A DNA stretch of 64,000 nt from JABFRJ01 sp031374735 (GTDB lineage Bacteria; Pseudomonadota; Alphaproteobacteria; Rhizobiales; Hyphomicrobiaceae): assembly GCA_031374735.1 (NCBI GenBank), contig JANMGQ010000235.1:70239-134238 (forward strand). The letters run 5' to 3'. Made by a program: the position numbers and the translations under genes. Below are positions 8,566 to 16,699 of the stretch, piece by piece. How positions within the stretch are numbered: the stretch's first letter is position 1; each line of letters starts with the position of its first letter. The notes under the pieces are model-generated. The model ran no database searches, was not told the DNA's origin, and saw only the letters and a list, made by a program, of their open reading frames with translations.

Positions 8566-9123
8566 TCATGTATTTGGGCCTGATATGTTCGGACCCGTGC
8601 TGTCCACCCAGATCCGCAGCACGCGAGCCAACAGCGCAAGCGCGGTCAACGGTGCCACGAGAACCGCATAGATCGGTCCTGTTGCAACCAGCACATACCA
8701 GAGAAGGCCACCGGTTGCCGCGATCAACAACAGTGATGCTGCGAGTACTTTCCACCGCTCCCCCTCCACGGCAACAAATCCAGCGCGGCTTACCACCGTC
8801 GCGATAAGGCCTGCCCCGAGCATGCAGCCGACCAAGCCGGCGGCTTGCCAGCGATCGTAAACCTGCAAGATCCACCACTGCTTCGTCACGAAGGCCACCG
8901 CGCCGCCCATGAGCCACGCGTTGGCGCCGAGAATGAGCCTGTTTGCTGGTCTCGAACGGAACAGCAGGACTGCAAGCTCGACGGCCGCCAAAGCGCCGCC
9001 GACGATGAATGCCGTTCGCCATGTCGCATCGGTGGGAGTGACGCTTCGAAAGGCCAGAACAGAAAACACCGTCAGCGCCATGAAACCGAGCAGGTATTCG
9101 ACAAGTTCGATGACGTATTTCAC
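8566..9123 (-). CDS. Hypothetical multi-spanning membrane protein
   Basis: About 185 residues with five or six predicted membrane segments (for example VIELVEYLLGFMALTVFSVL, AFIVGGALAAVELAVLLF, LLIAATGGLLWYVLVATG). No enzyme motif is visible and I do not recognise the family. The GTG start at 9123 (VKYVIELVEYL) is preceded by GAGTGAGGG about nine bases upstream and lies 11 bases after the stop of the substrate-binding protein gene, so the two are probably translated from one message. The position, between an ABC-type binding protein and dctM, suggests an accessory transport role but does not prove it. The name 'small permease' is not justified, as it lacks the DctQ pattern. Confidence 0.6.
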   Translation of the reverse strand: MKYVIELVEYLLGFMALTVFSVLAFRSVTPTDATWRTAFIVGGALAAVELAVLLFRSRPANRLILGANAWLMGGAVAFVTKQWWILQVYDRWQAAGLVGCMLGAGLIATVVSRAGFVAVEGERWKVLAASLLLIAATGGLLWYVLVATGPIYAVLVAPLTALALLARVLRIWVDSTGPNISGPNT

Positions 9124-9134
9124 GCCAACAACCC

Positions 9135-10703
9135 TCACTCCAGTTCCACATTCCACCACACGGGCACCGGCGATTCGAGCCAGCCCTTGACGGTCTTGCG
9201 GTGTGCGCCGATCTGCACAAACTGGCCGAGCGGGATGTACGTCGTCATCTCGGCCGAGCGCGCCTGCACGGCTTCAGCCAGCGCCTTTTGCTTCATTGGA
9301 TCGGGTTCGCGCGCAAAAGCATCGCGCAACTTTTCGAGCTCTTCGTCGCACGCCCATCCGGGGCCCGCCTTGTCGCAGGTGCCGGCGGCGAACTGATTGG
9401 CGATTGGATGCTGTGCATCCGCCGTGACCATGGACGTGAAGAAGGCGTTCCACCCGCCGGCTGACGGCGCATCCTTCTTGGTCCGACGCGCGACGACCGT
9501 CTGCCAGTCCATCATCTGTAGGTCGACCTTGAAGCCGACGGCTTCCAGCTGTTGTTTCGCCACGGGCCCGAGATTGCGCACGCTGAGGAGATCCGTCGCC
9601 TGCATCAACACCACAGGCGTGCCGTCGTAGCCACCCTCTTTGAGCAATGCCTTAGCCTTCTCGACATTGCCGGTCAGCTTGTCGGCGACACCAGCGTCTG
9701 AACCGAACGTGGTTCCGCACACGAAGATCGACTTGCACATCGTGTAGAACTTGGGATCGCCGACATTGGCGTCGAGGAAATCCTTCTGATTGAAGGCGTA
9801 CCACAGGGCCTGCCGGATCTTCGGATGGTCGAACGGTTTGTGCAACACGTTAGGGCGGAACACCAAGGCCGAACCCGCCTTGTTCCAGGTGAACAGCTTA
9901 ACGTCCTTGTCCTTCTCGACGACAGGAATGAGGTCGAACGAGATCAGCTCGATCTGATCGATCTCGCCGGCCAGCAACGCATTGACCGCCTGCAGACTGT
10001 CCGGGATCGAACGCCATTCGATGCGGTCGATCTTGACGACCTTGCCGCCGGCAAGAGCCGAGGGTGGTTCGTTGCGCGGCACGTATTTCGGGTTCTTGAC
10101 GTAAACGACCTTGTCGCCCGCTTTCCACTCGTCGCGTTTGAAGATGAAGGGGCCGGAACCTGTGGTGTCGTCGAGCTGCTTGTTCGGATCTGTTTCAGCG
10201 ACGCGTTTCGGCATCATGAATGGGGCGTTCGACGACGGTTTGCCGAGGGCCTGTATGACCAGCCCCGTTGGCGTCTTGAGCTTGATCTCGATGGTGCGCG
10301 CGTCTTTCGCCGTGATCGTCTCGACGAAGGCCTGCAGCTTCAGGCCCATCGGATCGCGCGCCGACCAGCGCTTGATGGAAGCGACGCAATCCTCAGCGGT
10401 CACGGGGGGGCCGTCATGCCAGTTGAGGCCGTCGCGCAGAATCATGGTGTGGGTCAGTTGATCCGCCGACACCGTGTAGTCGCCGACCATCTGCGGCTTG
10501 ATTTCGCCCTTGGCGTCCTGCGCAAACAGCGTGTCGTAGATCATGTAGCCGTGGTTGCGCACGATGTACGCCGTCGTCCAGATGGGGTCGATGATCTTCA
10601 AGTCCGAGTGCGCGACGACGCGCAGCGTCTTCTGGGCTTGCGCCGCATGCGGCGCTGTGAAGAGGAGCGCAAGGGTGGCAACGAGTGCTGAGATGCGGCG
10701 CAT
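9135..10703 (-). CDS. ABC transporter substrate-binding protein, oligopeptide/family 5 type
   Basis: A 522-residue exported binding protein. The signal peptide MRRISALVATLALLFTAPHAAQA ends at AQA. The mature part has the SBP_bac_5 core: LTHTMILRDGLNWHDGPPVTAEDCVASIKRW, FIFKRDEWKAGDKVVYVKNP, and the hinge DSLQAVNALLAGEIDQIE. Family members bind peptides, nickel or other solutes in the periplasm and feed Dpp/Opp permeases. None of the matching permease or ATPase genes is in the window; instead it sits between TRAP dctQ (33 bases upstream) and dctM. A GGGAG about ten bases before the ATG supports the start. The partner transporter must be encoded elsewhere. Confidence 0.88.
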   Translation of the reverse strand: MRRISALVATLALLFTAPHAAQAQKTLRVVAHSDLKIIDPIWTTAYIVRNHGYMIYDTLFAQDAKGEIKPQMVGDYTVSADQLTHTMILRDGLNWHDGPPVTAEDCVASIKRWSARDPMGLKLQAFVETITAKDARTIEIKLKTPTGLVIQALGKPSSNAPFMMPKRVAETDPNKQLDDTTGSGPFIFKRDEWKAGDKVVYVKNPKYVPRNEPPSALAGGKVVKIDRIEWRSIPDSLQAVNALLAGEIDQIELISFDLIPVVEKDKDVKLFTWNKAGSALVFRPNVLHKPFDHPKIRQALWYAFNQKDFLDANVGDPKFYTMCKSIFVCGTTFGSDAGVADKLTGNVEKAKALLKEGGYDGTPVVLMQATDLLSVRNLGPVAKQQLEAVGFKVDLQMMDWQTVVARRTKKDAPSAGGWNAFFTSMVTADAQHPIANQFAAGTCDKAGPGWACDEELEKLRDAFAREPDPMKQKALAEAVQARSAEMTTYIPLGQFVQIGAHRKTVKGWLESPVPVWWNVELE

Positions 10704-10736
10704 GGGTTGCGATCTCCCGATCGATGTTGCTTTGGA

Positions 10737-11315
10737 TCAATCCGCCGGCGCGCCGGCTTTGAAGCTGTGGTCTTCCAGCGGCAATCCGAGCAGCGCCTGG
10801 ATCAGCCGGCCGAGGAACTGCAAGGCGAGCAGGAACATCCCGAACGTGACCACGGCCTGCGGGATCCACACCGGCGTGTTGCTTGAGATGGAGGTCTGCC
10901 CGCGCGAGAAGCTGCCGTAGGTGAACTTGACCATGGCGTAGGCGAGGAAGCCGACGAAGGCGAGCGCCACGGCCGCGCACAGAATCTCGACCACACGGCG
11001 AACGCCCGGCGACACATTGTTGATCAGCAGCGACACGCGAATGTGCCCGCCGCCGCGCAACGTCATGGCCGCACCGAACGTGAAGGTCGCCGCCATCAGA
11101 TACGACGACCACTCCCAGGCGACGGGGATGTGTGCGGGCACGAGCGATGTGACGTTCGACAGCGCGCGCAGGAACACTTCGGCCAGCATCAGCATCGTCA
11201 GCAGCACGAGGCACAGCGCGCCGAGCCACCCGTCCAGGCGGGAGACGTAGTCGATGCCATTCAAGATCGCGCGCAATGGCTGTGGGGCGGCGGCGTTGGC
11301 GGAGGGGTGGGACAT
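10737..11315 (-). CDS. dctQ: TRAP transporter small permease subunit (DctQ)
   Basis: A 192-residue protein with four membrane helices in the DctQ pattern: LGALCLVLLTMLMLAEVFLRAL, then VAWEWSSYLMAATFTFGAAMTLRGGGHIRVSLL, VVEILCAAVALAFVGFLAYAMVKF, and VWIPQAVVTFGMFLLALQFLGRLIQ. The E-W-S-S/T stretch and R-x-x-x-H-I-R-V motif are typical. It partners DctM in the inner membrane. The upstream gap to dctP (122 bases) contains two inverted copies of a 24-base palindrome. The N-terminal 20 residues are not conserved, so the exact start is moderately certain. No strong Shine-Dalgarno is visible. Confidence 0.88.
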   Translation of the reverse strand: MSHPSANAAAPQPLRAILNGIDYVSRLDGWLGALCLVLLTMLMLAEVFLRALSNVTSLVPAHIPVAWEWSSYLMAATFTFGAAMTLRGGGHIRVSLLINNVSPGVRRVVEILCAAVALAFVGFLAYAMVKFTYGSFSRGQTSISSNTPVWIPQAVVTFGMFLLALQFLGRLIQALLGLPLEDHSFKAGAPAD

Positions 11316-11330
11316 TGTTGATGCCAGTTT

Positions 11331-11354
11331 GGTGTCTGACCTCGGTCAGACACC
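11331..11354. repeat. 24-bp palindrome, copy 1
   Basis: Perfect inverted repeat with 11-base arms GGTGTCTGACC and GGTCAGACACC around a two-base centre (TC). It lies between dctP and dctQ and is the reverse complement of copy 2 at 11410. It may act as a terminator-like hairpin or as an interspersed palindromic element. Confidence 0.75.
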
Positions 11355-11409
11355 GTTTCACAGGCGTCGATCTTGTGTTGCGCCCGCTCCACGCCGAGAG
11401 CGGGGCTGA

Positions 11410-11433
11410 GGTGTCTGACCGAGGTCAGACACC
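11410..11433. repeat. 24-bp palindrome, copy 2
   Basis: Same arms as copy 1 with centre GA, ending four bases before the dctP stop codon on the minus strand. Being downstream of dctP, it can fold in the transcript just after the dctP coding region. That could attenuate or stabilise the message, as often happens between binding-protein and permease genes. Confidence 0.75.
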
Positions 11434-11437
11434 AACG

Positions 11438-12436
11438 TCACCGTTTCATCTCGGCGAGATACGCCTTGATCGGCGCTTCGGCGGCCGGCACGCGCTTGAT
11501 GAAATCTCCCAAAATGCTTGCGGTCTTCTCGCGGAAGTCTTTCATCATCGGCTCGGGGATGGTGACCACTTCCATCTTGTTCTCGAGCAGGCGGGCAAGG
11601 CTGTCTTTATCCGCCTTGATCGACGTGGCCCAGAAGTCTGGCTCAAGCGTCTTGCCGAGATCCTCGATCGCCTTCTGTTCCTCGGGCTTGAGTTTCTTCC
11701 AGGCGTCGAGGTTCACTGTGACAATCTGCGAGGACCAGACGTGGTTGGTCGGGTAGACAGTCTTCAGGAACTCCCAGAACTTGCCATCGACGCCTGATAC
11801 GGCCGAGGTCGAGACCCCCGAAACAGCGCCCGAAGCCAATGCTGGTATCGTCTCACCCCAGGGGATCAGGACCGGGGACATGCCAACGGCGGTGAGCATG
11901 TCGGAGGCGCCCTTGTCCGGCACGCGGATCTTGATGCCTTTCAAGCCGTCGAGCGTGTCGACCTTCACCTTCAGATGCAGGTACTGCGTCGGCCACGGCA
12001 CCATATAGATGATCTTCTGATTGTTCTTCGCGGCAACCTGTTCGTAGACGGGGCGCAGATGCTTGTGCAGCACTTTCAACTCATCGGCATTGCCAACCAG
12101 GAACGGAATGCCTTCGGTGCCGAGCACGGGTTCGTCGCCGATTTGCTGGATGTTGAGCACGTCAGCCATGGGCACGAGTCCGTCACGCACGGCGCGCAGA
12201 TGTTCGGGTCCCTTGAAGCCGAGCTGTCCGCCGGCTTTCACTGTGATGACGACGCTGCCTTTTGTGGCGGCCTTCACTTCGTCGGCGAAGCGCATGGCGT
12301 TCTTGGTGTGGAAGTTTGCTTCCGGCCAAACCGTGGAGAGGTCCCAGGTCGTTGTCTGCGCGACGGCTGCGGACGTGACCATCGCGAGAGCTGCAGCCAT
12401 CGCCGCGCTACGCAGAAGCATACGTTTCGTTTGCAT
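11438..12436 (-). CDS. dctP: TRAP transporter periplasmic solute-binding protein (DctP)
   Basis: A 332-residue exported protein. The signal peptide MQTKRMLLRSAAMAAALAMVTSAAVAQ is followed by the DctP-type core: TWDLSTVWPEANFHTKNAMRFADEVKAATKGSV, a GQLGFKGPEHLRAVRDGLVPMAD segment, and the conserved substrate arginine region LKGIKIRVPDKGASDMLTAVGMSP. DctP proteins usually bind organic acids through this arginine. AGGGAG eight bases upstream of the ATG at 12436 fixes the start over longer in-frame options. It is the promoter-proximal gene of the split TRAP operon. The ligand cannot be read from sequence. Confidence 0.9.
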   Translation of the reverse strand: MQTKRMLLRSAAMAAALAMVTSAAVAQTTTWDLSTVWPEANFHTKNAMRFADEVKAATKGSVVITVKAGGQLGFKGPEHLRAVRDGLVPMADVLNIQQIGDEPVLGTEGIPFLVGNADELKVLHKHLRPVYEQVAAKNNQKIIYMVPWPTQYLHLKVKVDTLDGLKGIKIRVPDKGASDMLTAVGMSPVLIPWGETIPALASGAVSGVSTSAVSGVDGKFWEFLKTVYPTNHVWSSQIVTVNLDAWKKLKPEEQKAIEDLGKTLEPDFWATSIKADKDSLARLLENKMEVVTIPEPMMKDFREKTASILGDFIKRVPAAEAPIKAYLAEMKR

Positions 12437-13017
12437 CGATATCTCCCTGTGCCCGACCGTCGGCCACCTATGGGAGAGTTGCCGGTCACCGGCCGATGCG
12501 CAAGTGCAAAGTGCAGGGTTTAGCGAGCCACGGCACAACGAAGACAAAGGCTAAGACGAAGATATAGAACAGTCCCTTCGCGGTCTCGAGCTTCGGGTGG
12601 CTCGTCACATCGCATCGACAGGCGCGCGGGTGGTGAGCACGCGCGAAAGGATCACCTGGTCGCGATACCGACATGCAGGGGGCGTTGCATAGGCGCCGCA
12701 ATGATTGTTTCCCCAACCGATGGGTTGAGCGTATTGCCGGTAGATTGAGATCCGGTGAAAGATGATCCGTGAAGACATGGTGGCGGCGACGCTTGTCACG
12801 GGTCCGACACTGAGTGTGTCCGCACCTGTCGGAAGCGGCCTTCCCTCGCTACAAAAATGACCGCTGGCTTCGACCGCACTTCGACCAGTCCCACAATGTT
12901 CTGTTCGTCCCCATTGAGGATCAGCGGGAACCGGCCGCACGCTTGCGCGCAATGGATCGAGCCCTGCGGTCGCTCGCCTGAGATCTGGGCGCGGTCGGTG
13001 TCGGCTCACTACGGGCC
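12437..13017. other. Gene-poor stretch between dctP and moaC, with possible small remnants
   Basis: No convincing gene is present. On the minus strand, 12486-12608 could encode a 40-residue peptide with one membrane helix (GLFYIFVLAFVFVVPWL), but no ribosome binding site precedes its GTG. On the plus strand, 12814-12981 is open from a GTG with coding-like content (RYKNDRWLRPHFDQSHNVLF then RAMDRALRSLA before the stop), perhaps the tail of a lost gene. The stretch also contains the dctP promoter, which I could not delimit. Confidence 0.4.
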
Positions 13018-13497
13018 TCACACCGGCGCCCGATAGTCGCCGCTCTTACCGCCGGTTTTCTCGACGAGGTGCACGCCTTCGATGCGCATGCCTTTTTCGG
13101 CGGCTTTTAGCATGTCGTAGATGGTCAGGCACGCGACCGAGACGGCCGTCAGCGCTTCCATCTCGACGCCTGTCTGGCCGCCGACCTTGACCAGTGCGGT
13201 GACGCGGATGCCGGGCGGCGAAGGCTGGAGTTCGAAATCGACCGTCACCTTGCTGATGGCGAGGGGATGGCACAGCGGGATCAGCTCGTGCGTCCGCTTG
13301 GCGGCCATGATTCCAGCGATGCGGGCCGTGGCGAGCACGTCACCCTTCTTGGCGAGGCCATCGCTGACGAGGGCTAGCGTTGCGGCTTGCATGGCGACGA
13401 AGCCTCGAGCGATGGCGGTACGCGAGGTGACGGATTTCTCCGAAACGTCAACCATGTGCGCTTCGCCACGGGCGTTGAGATGTGTCAGTGTGCTCAT
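13018..13497 (-). CDS. moaC: Cyclic pyranopterin monophosphate synthase MoaC
   Basis: A 159-residue MoaC. Diagnostic segments are HMVDVSEKSVTSRTAIARG, KRTHELIPLCHPLAISKV and GVEMEALTAVSVACLTIYDMLKA, carrying the catalytic lysine/histidine set and the hexamer interface. With MoaA it converts GTP-derived 3',8-cyclo-GTP into cyclic pyranopterin monophosphate, the first stage of molybdenum cofactor synthesis in the cytoplasm. The start is the ATG of MSTLTHLN at 13497; the frame extends 31 residues upstream without family similarity. No other moa or moe gene is adjacent. In many alphaproteobacteria moaC follows trpC, so this setting is atypical. Confidence 0.95.
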   Translation of the reverse strand: MSTLTHLNARGEAHMVDVSEKSVTSRTAIARGFVAMQAATLALVSDGLAKKGDVLATARIAGIMAAKRTHELIPLCHPLAISKVTVDFELQPSPPGIRVTALVKVGGQTGVEMEALTAVSVACLTIYDMLKAAEKGMRIEGVHLVEKTGGKSGDYRAPV

Positions 13498-13612
13498 GGC
13501 CTTCGTGTCGCGCAGCTGAGCCGTCCGCGCAAGATGGACCAGCGCGCGAACACATGAGACAACGTCTGGGTGGCACAAAACAGATGGCAACGGACGTGGA
13601 ACGCAGAGCGGA

Positions 13613-14794
13613 ATGACCGACTATGACATCATCCTTGTCGGCGGCGGATTGGCCAACGGCCTGATCGCGGACCGGTTGTCGGCCTTGCGGCCGGAGTTGC
13701 GCATCCTCGTCGTCGAGCAGGGCGCAACGCTCGGCGGCAACCACACGTGGTCGTTCCATGATACGGACATTACCGCCGCTCAGCATGCGTGGCTGGCGCC
13801 CTATGTGGCGCATCGCTGGGCAAAGCAGGAGATCCGGTTTCCGGCCCACCGGCGCGTCCTCGATACCGGCTATTGCTCGGTGCCGTCGGATCACTTTGAT
13901 ATGGTTTTGCGGGCGAAACTCGGCAGCCGCGCCCGCGTTGATATCGAGGTCGTCGACGTCACGCCTGAGCGTGTCACCCTCGCAGATCAGTCCACTCTGA
14001 CAGCGCGTTGCGTGATCGACGGGCGCGGGCCGCGCCATGATCCGTCGCTGGCGCTCGGGTTCCAGAAGTTCATCGGTCGCGAGATCGAGACGGTGGAGCC
14101 GCACGGCCTCGCGTGGCCTATCATCATGGACGCGACGGTGTCGCAGAAGGATGGCTATCGCTTTGTCTACTCGTTGCCGTTGGATGAGCGCCGGCTGCTG
14201 ATCGAGGACACCTATTACTCCGACCGGCCGGACCTGGATCTGTCGCATCTGCGTGGTGGTATCGACAGCTATGCGGCGTCGCAGGGCTGGCGGGTCGCGC
14301 GGGACCTCAGAGAGGAATCAGGCGTGCTCCCGATCGTGCTTGCGGGCGACATGGATGTGTTCTGGGCGCGTGACAGCGGGTTGCCACGCGTTGGCCTGCG
14401 CGCTGGGTTGTTTCATCCGACCACCGGATATTCGCTGCCTGATGCCGTGCGCATGGCCGAGAAGATTGCCGCGGCGCCGCAGATCGATTCGGCGTTCATT
14501 GCGCGGCTGATCTCCGAGCATGGCCGAGCCGTCTGGCGTCAGCGCGGGTTTTTCCGCCTGCTCAACCGCATGCTGTTCGTTGCCGCGACGCCAGACGAAC
14601 GGATCGGCGTGATGTCGCGCTTTTATGGGCTATCTGAACCTTTGATACGGCGCTTTTATGCGGCCGAACTGACCTTGCTCGATCAGGCACGCATTGTATC
14701 GGGCAAGCCGCCGATCCCCATCAGCGCGGCGTTGCAGTCCTTTCCGGCCAGCAGCGGTTGGCGCTTTGCGCGGGCCAACGAGACAACAAAATGA
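13613..14794 (+). CDS. crtY: Lycopene beta-cyclase CrtY
   Basis: A 393-residue flavoprotein of the bacterial CrtY family. It begins with the dinucleotide-binding motif DIILVGGGLANGLIADRL, has the family signature LGGNHTWSFHDTDI, and continues with FVYSLPLDERRLLIEDTYYSD and GLRAGLFHPTTGYSLPDAV. It cyclises the ends of lycopene to beta-carotene in the membrane using reduced FAD. The stop overlaps the crtB start by ATGA, so the pair is translationally coupled. There is no desaturase (crtI), GGPP synthase (crtE) or hydroxylase in the window; lycopene must be supplied by genes elsewhere. Confidence 0.93.
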   Translation: MTDYDIILVGGGLANGLIADRLSALRPELRILVVEQGATLGGNHTWSFHDTDITAAQHAWLAPYVAHRWAKQEIRFPAHRRVLDTGYCSVPSDHFDMVLRAKLGSRARVDIEVVDVTPERVTLADQSTLTARCVIDGRGPRHDPSLALGFQKFIGREIETVEPHGLAWPIIMDATVSQKDGYRFVYSLPLDERRLLIEDTYYSDRPDLDLSHLRGGIDSYAASQGWRVARDLREESGVLPIVLAGDMDVFWARDSGLPRVGLRAGLFHPTTGYSLPDAVRMAEKIAAAPQIDSAFIARLISEHGRAVWRQRGFFRLLNRMLFVAATPDERIGVMSRFYGLSEPLIRRFYAAELTLLDQARIVSGKPPIPISAALQSFPASSGWRFARANETTK

Positions 14795-15738
14795 TCGCCT
14801 CTGATCCCATCGTTGCCCTGGCGGCAGAGCGCATCGCCAAGGGCTCTAAGAGCTTTGCAGGCGCAGCCAAGCTGTTCGATGTGGAGACGCGGGCGAGCGC
14901 CTTCATGCTGTATGCGTGGTGCCGTCATTGCGATGATGAGATCGACGGCCAGGTGCTTGGCTACGCGCGCCAGGATCGTCGCCGCCCGCCGCGCGAGGTG
15001 CTGGTGGAGTTGCGCGAGAAAACGCTGGCGGCAACCGCGGGCAAAGCGACAGAGCCGATCTACATCGGCCTGCAGCGTGTGGTGGAGAAGCACAAAATAC
15101 CGGCCACCCATGCGCTGGAGCTGATCCGCGGCATGGAAATGGACGTCGAGATGGAGACAGCCGGACGGCGTTATCGCACCCGCGACGATGTGCTCGAGTA
15201 TTGCTATCATGTGGCGGGCTGCGTGGGCGTCATGATGGCCATGGTGATGGGTGCGACGGAGCCGTCTGTGTTGCGCCGCGCCAGCGATCTCGGCATCGCT
15301 TTCCAGCTGACCAACATTGCGCGCGACGTGGTGCCCGATGCAGCCGAAGGCCGCTTCTATCTGCCGGCAGATCTTATGGCGGCGCATGGGTTGACGGAGC
15401 AGAATTTGGCTGTGCCGGAAAACCGGGCGCGGGTCTTTGCGGCCACGCGCGCGCTGCTGGATGAGGCGGAACGCTATTATGCCTCCGCGCAGGCGGGATT
15501 GCCGCATCTGCCGTTTCGCTCGGCGTGGGCGGTGGCGGCGGCGCGGCGTGTGTATCGCGATATCGGCGCGATTGTACGGGCGCGTGGGGCGGCAGCCTGG
15601 GACACACGGGCGTCAACAAGCAAAGCACGCAAGCTCAGTGGCGTTGCGCTCGCCGGGCTCGATGCGGCGCGCACGCGCGGTGGTGTCGGGCAGGCGACGG
15701 ATCGGACGGGATTGTGGACGCCAAAATCACTGGGCTGA
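14791..15738 (+). CDS. crtB: Phytoene synthase CrtB
   Basis: A 315-residue head-to-head prenyl synthase. Both aspartate-rich motifs are visible: the first as WCRHCDDEIDG near residues 48-58 and the second as NIARDVVPDAAEGRFYLP. It condenses two geranylgeranyl diphosphates to phytoene. The start at 14791 overlaps the crtY stop, which decides against the upstream ATG at 14758. The last 40 residues (KLSGVALAGLDAARTRGGVG) are less conserved. Together with CrtY this gives the first and last steps of beta-carotene formation, with the desaturation step encoded elsewhere. Confidence 0.93.
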   Translation: MIASDPIVALAAERIAKGSKSFAGAAKLFDVETRASAFMLYAWCRHCDDEIDGQVLGYARQDRRRPPREVLVELREKTLAATAGKATEPIYIGLQRVVEKHKIPATHALELIRGMEMDVEMETAGRRYRTRDDVLEYCYHVAGCVGVMMAMVMGATEPSVLRRASDLGIAFQLTNIARDVVPDAAEGRFYLPADLMAAHGLTEQNLAVPENRARVFAATRALLDEAERYYASAQAGLPHLPFRSAWAVAAARRVYRDIGAIVRARGAAAWDTRASTSKARKLSGVALAGLDAARTRGGVGQATDRTGLWTPKSLG

Positions 15739-15890
15739 CGAGCGCGCAGTCAGGCTGGTGTCTTGTCTGGCGGTCGCGGCGGCTTTTTCCGCCTTGGCAC
15801 AGATCGTAACGCGGCGCCTACTCCATCTTCAGCCATCTGCAACCATCACTGATTAAGTTGATGAAGACTGAATGCAGGAGTGACACCACA

Positions 15891-16601
15891 ATGGCCGTCG
15901 TCGGTTTCATTCGCAACTACACATGGCTGTGCGCCGTGGGCTGCTTTATCGTAGCCATGATTTTCGGCGCCAATGGCATGCGGGAGAAGCGGGCCTGGGT
16001 GACGAGCGAGGCGCGGGTCGCAGGGATCGAAGATCTCTGCCACATGCTGCCCGTCATCCCTCCGAATGAGAAACAGGCGGTCTGGGGCGGTATTGTTCCC
16101 TGCGCCGAGGTGGCCGCGAAGAAAGAACAACATTCAGCATACACCTATCAGATCAATACAACTCGTACCTTCCTGCTGGAGTTCGCGAGTCCGGACGGCA
16201 AGCTGCTGCACTCGAAAACGTCGGGCGCAGGCCTGCGCCTGCCGCAGACGGCCGACCTCGGGCGGATGCTCACCATCGACTATGCCATTGCCAATCCCGA
16301 TACGATCCGTCTGCACGACGGCATGCGCGGGCTCCAGTTGCCAATTCTGATCAACATTTTCGGCCTCTGTCTGCTCGGGTTCGCCTGGCTGTCGCACGTC
16401 GTCCATGGCGCGCAAACAACCGGCGCGCCGACGGGCGATTGGCTGAACAAGGTCGATCTGCCGCCAGACGCGGTGGCCGGCCAGAAGACGCTGGGAAAAT
16501 CTCGTCCTGGAGTGGCAAAGCTCCAGCCGCGCCCAACGCGCCGCGAGCCCGCTCCGCGCCAGAGCGCTGCAAAGGCTGGCGGATTTGGCCGCAAGACGTG
16601 A
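15891..16601 (+). CDS. Hypothetical two-helix membrane protein (DUF3592-like)
   Basis: About 236 residues. An N-terminal membrane helix (WLCAVGCFIVAMIFGANGM) is followed by an extracytoplasmic domain of about 120 residues, a second helix (LPILINIFGLCLLGFAWLSHVV) and a basic, proline-rich cytoplasmic tail. This resembles the DUF3592 arrangement, a family of unknown function, but the similarity is by eye and weak. The ATG at 15891 has AGGAG eleven bases upstream and is preferred over the ATG at 15858. It stands alone, between crtB and a hydroxyacid oxidase gene. Confidence 0.6.
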   Translation: MAVVGFIRNYTWLCAVGCFIVAMIFGANGMREKRAWVTSEARVAGIEDLCHMLPVIPPNEKQAVWGGIVPCAEVAAKKEQHSAYTYQINTTRTFLLEFASPDGKLLHSKTSGAGLRLPQTADLGRMLTIDYAIANPDTIRLHDGMRGLQLPILINIFGLCLLGFAWLSHVVHGAQTTGAPTGDWLNKVDLPPDAVAGQKTLGKSRPGVAKLQPRPTRREPAPRQSAAKAGGFGRKT

Positions 16602-16699
16602 CGCCTTTCGGTTTCGAATAGGTTCCCTGCGTCTGCAGCCTTGACCTGCGTGCGGCAATGCCTAAGCGTGTGGCGCTACAACATTGCCCCGTGGATCTC

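Noticed and set aside
12605..13021. 138-residue minus-strand open frame downstream of moaC
   Set aside because: Amino-acid composition is that of a random GC-rich frame and no ribosome site precedes it.
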